A stretch of 33,410 bases of DNA from contig JAFYLU010000075.1 in the NCBI GenBank assembly GCA_017550025.1, forward strand, positions 1 to 33,410. The letters run 5' to 3'. The notes beneath the pieces were generated by a model that saw nothing but the letters and a program-made list of their open reading frames with translations, was not told the DNA's origin and ran no database searches. Both the position numbers and the translations under genes were made by a program. Within the stretch, counting starts at the first letter, position 1. Each line of letters starts with the position of its first letter. Shown here in pieces: positions 32,320 to 33,410 of this stretch. The DNA is from Bacteroidales bacterium (GTDB taxonomy: Bacteria > Bacteroidota > Bacteroidia > Bacteroidales > UBA932).

Positions 32320-33255
32320 ATGATGACAATTGAAAGCCCAGGCGCATTCTGGAAGGATTACGAACTCATTGATTCCGGCAATTTCGAAAAACTCGAAAGA
32401 TTCGGCCCGTTCATCATGGCACGCCCCGAGCCAAAGGCTCTCTGGGACAAGACCTTGTCCGAGGGCGAATGGAACAAGATGATCCACACCCGCTTCAAGA
32501 CCGGCGCAGGATTCGGCAAGGCAGGAAAGGAAGACAGCGGCACATGGGAAAGGAAGAAAAAGATGGATGACCAGTGGTATATCCGCTACAACGGAGCACA
32601 GGAAGGTCTGGACTTCTCTCTCCGACTCGGCCTCACCTCATTCAAGCATGTGGGTGTCTTTCCGGAGCAGTCTTCCAACTGGGAATACATATACAGACAG
32701 ACCAGATCCCTTGTGGAAAAGGCAGAAGCCGAAGGAAAGCCGAAGCCGAAGGTCCTCAACCTCTTCGCATATACAGGAGCAGCTTCACTTGCAGCAAAGG
32801 CAGCGGGAGCAGACGTGACCCATCTTGACTCTGTGCGTCAGGTAGTCACATGGGCAAGAGGCAATATGGAGGCAAGCCGTCTGGACAACATCAGATGGAT
32901 AGTTGAAGACGCGCTCAAATTCGCCCGCAGGGAAGCAAAGAGAGGCAACACATATCAGGGCATCATTCTCGATCCGCCGGCATATGGTCACGGTCCGGAC
33001 GGAGAAAAATGGAAACTCGACGAATGCCTCAACGAGATGCTTCAGTGCGTTGCGGCAATCCTCGCCCCACAGGACAGCTTCATGGTCCTCAACCTCTACT
33101 CGAACGGATATTCGGCAGTGCTTGGCGAGACCATCGTAAAACAGGCATTCTGCCTCAAGAACGCCTACAAGTCTCTTGATTTCGGCGAACTCGTACTCAG
33201 GGACAGCTATGGCAAGAACCTCCCGCTCAGCGTCTTCGTCCGACTTGCAAGATAA
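32320..33255 (+). CDS. SAM-dependent RNA methyltransferase (RlmI-like)
   Basis: A 311-residue class I methyltransferase of the type that modifies 23S rRNA cytosine. The N-terminal part (1-115) is a substrate-facing region; the Rossmann core starts at about 140 with LNLFAYTGAASLAAKAAGA (motif I), THLDSVRQVVTWARGN (motif II), and LDPPAYGHGPDGEKW (motif IV, DPPAYG), ending with SLDFGELVLRDSYG. It lacks the N-terminal PUA domain of E. coli RlmI. The ATG at 32320 (or the adjacent one at 32323) is chosen since the TTG start overlaps a promoter element. The exact target base is inferred from family only. A mobile intron end begins about 15 bases after its stop. Confidence 0.88.
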   Translation: MMTIESPGAFWKDYELIDSGNFEKLERFGPFIMARPEPKALWDKTLSEGEWNKMIHTRFKTGAGFGKAGKEDSGTWERKKKMDDQWYIRYNGAQEGLDFSLRLGLTSFKHVGVFPEQSSNWEYIYRQTRSLVEKAEAEGKPKPKVLNLFAYTGAASLAAKAAGADVTHLDSVRQVVTWARGNMEASRLDNIRWIVEDALKFARREAKRGNTYQGIILDPPAYGHGPDGEKWKLDECLNEMLQCVAAILAPQDSFMVLNLYSNGYSAVLGETIVKQAFCLKNAYKSLDFGELVLRDSYGKNLPLSVFVRLAR

Positions 33256-33277
33256 ATCAGACATATCATAAAATCGA

Positions 33278-33319
33278 GTAGGAGGAAAACAAAGTAGGTT
33301 TTCCTCCTACTTTTGTTTT
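33278..33319. terminator. Hairpin with T-run after the methyltransferase gene (also intron 3' hairpin)
   Basis: GTAGGAGGAAAAC (33278-33290), loop AAAGTAG, GTTTTCCTCCTAC (33298-33310): a perfect 13-base stem followed by TTTTGTTTT on the plus strand. It could end transcription of the methyltransferase gene. On the minus strand the same sequence belongs to the group II intron end and can pair differently. Confidence 0.65.
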
Positions 33320-33331
33320 CCGACCTCTCAC

Positions 33332-33363
33332 ACCACCGTACATGCGGGTCCGCATACGGCGGT
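33332..33363 (-). ncRNA. Group II intron domain V
   Basis: Minus-strand ACCGCCGTA pairs with TACGGTGGT (nine pairs, one G:U); an upper stem TGCG/CGCA closes a GACC loop, and TG is left as a two-base bulge on the 3' side. This is the domain V layout with a CGC catalytic triad (as in group IIC introns) in the lower 5' strand. Confidence 0.7.
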
Positions 33364-33410
33364 TCCTTATCTGCAATAATACTTTTCGTAGTATCCCACC
33401 AGCGACGGGT

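Larger units (their letters stand above)
33270..33410 (-). mobile_element. 3' end of a group II intron (leftward, rest off right edge)
   Basis: On the minus strand the sequence reads GAACCGCCGTATGCGG then ACCCGCATGTACGGTGGTGT, then GAGAGGTCGG, a long hairpin, and CCTCCTACTCGATT. The first part forms a domain V-like structure (33332-33363), and the rest fits the domain VI and 3' end of bacterial group II introns. A minus-strand open frame from the right edge (ending in LVGYYEKYYCR with a stop at 33367-33369) could be the last residues of the maturase, but too little is seen to be sure. The exact 3' boundary is uncertain, within about 33270-33276. The element sits 15 bases after the methyltransferase stop codon, so it interrupts no gene seen here. 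Confidence 0.7.

Noticed and set aside
1-33410. CRISPR arrays and tRNA genes
   Set aside because: No set of regularly spaced short repeats and no cloverleaf with a TTC-loop pattern was found on reading either strand; a computed scan would be more reliable.

Overview
The window looks like chromosome from an anaerobic, host-associated member of the Bacteroidales. The support is indirect but consistent. Promoters fit the Bacteroidetes primary-sigma form (TTTG, 18-22 bases, TAnnTTTG). There is a Ser-type sulfatase next to exo-glycosidase functions, a MenA-type prenyltransferase, WG repeats, and short intergenic gaps. I cannot name a genus.

Layout. Positions 1-200 hold a strong leftward promoter and what looks like an rRNA operon leader whose genes lie off the left edge. 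Rightward from 275 come a two-gene (split) chromate transporter and an AspT/YidE-type antiporter (to 3130). From 19745 down to 3117 runs a leftward block of 13 tightly spaced genes, starting at a good promoter at 19767-19798. In order of transcription these are: double zinc-ribbon protein; Ser/Thr kinase with FHA domain; membrane FHA/coiled-coil protein; small exported helical protein; membrane PP2C phosphatase; tail-anchored Ser/Thr kinase; probable outer-membrane barrel; single-pass membrane protein; small exported protein; exported SH3-like/vWA protein; ABC ATPase; FtsX-type permease; exported WG-repeat protein. This block is the most interesting part of the window. Its parts match, one by one, the threonine-phosphorylation control pathway of type VI secretion (PpkA kinase, PppA phosphatase, Fha, and a TagT/TagS ABC module). 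Its vWA protein resembles the Bacteroidetes T6SS protein TssR. Yet no T6SS structural gene is present here. I read it as a phospho-threonine signalling system spanning the envelope; its output is unknown.

From 19987 the content is more ordinary: a GH20 hexosaminidase lipoprotein, a Wzx/MATE-type flippase (leftward), a cyclophilin lipoprotein with an HAD hydrolase, and then a HigB/HigA-like toxin-antitoxin pair lying between two identical 59-base direct repeats. After it come menA and a CPBP membrane protease homologue, an ECF sigma factor with a membrane partner, a Ser-type sulfatase (leftward), phosphoglycerate kinase (leftward) and an RlmI-like methyltransferase. The right edge is the 3' end of a leftward group II intron with a recognisable domain V.

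Limits: all family calls come from reading motifs, not from searches. No tRNA genes and no CRISPR array were seen. Start codons were moved to internal ATGs where the longest open frame began at TTG or GTG inside a promoter.
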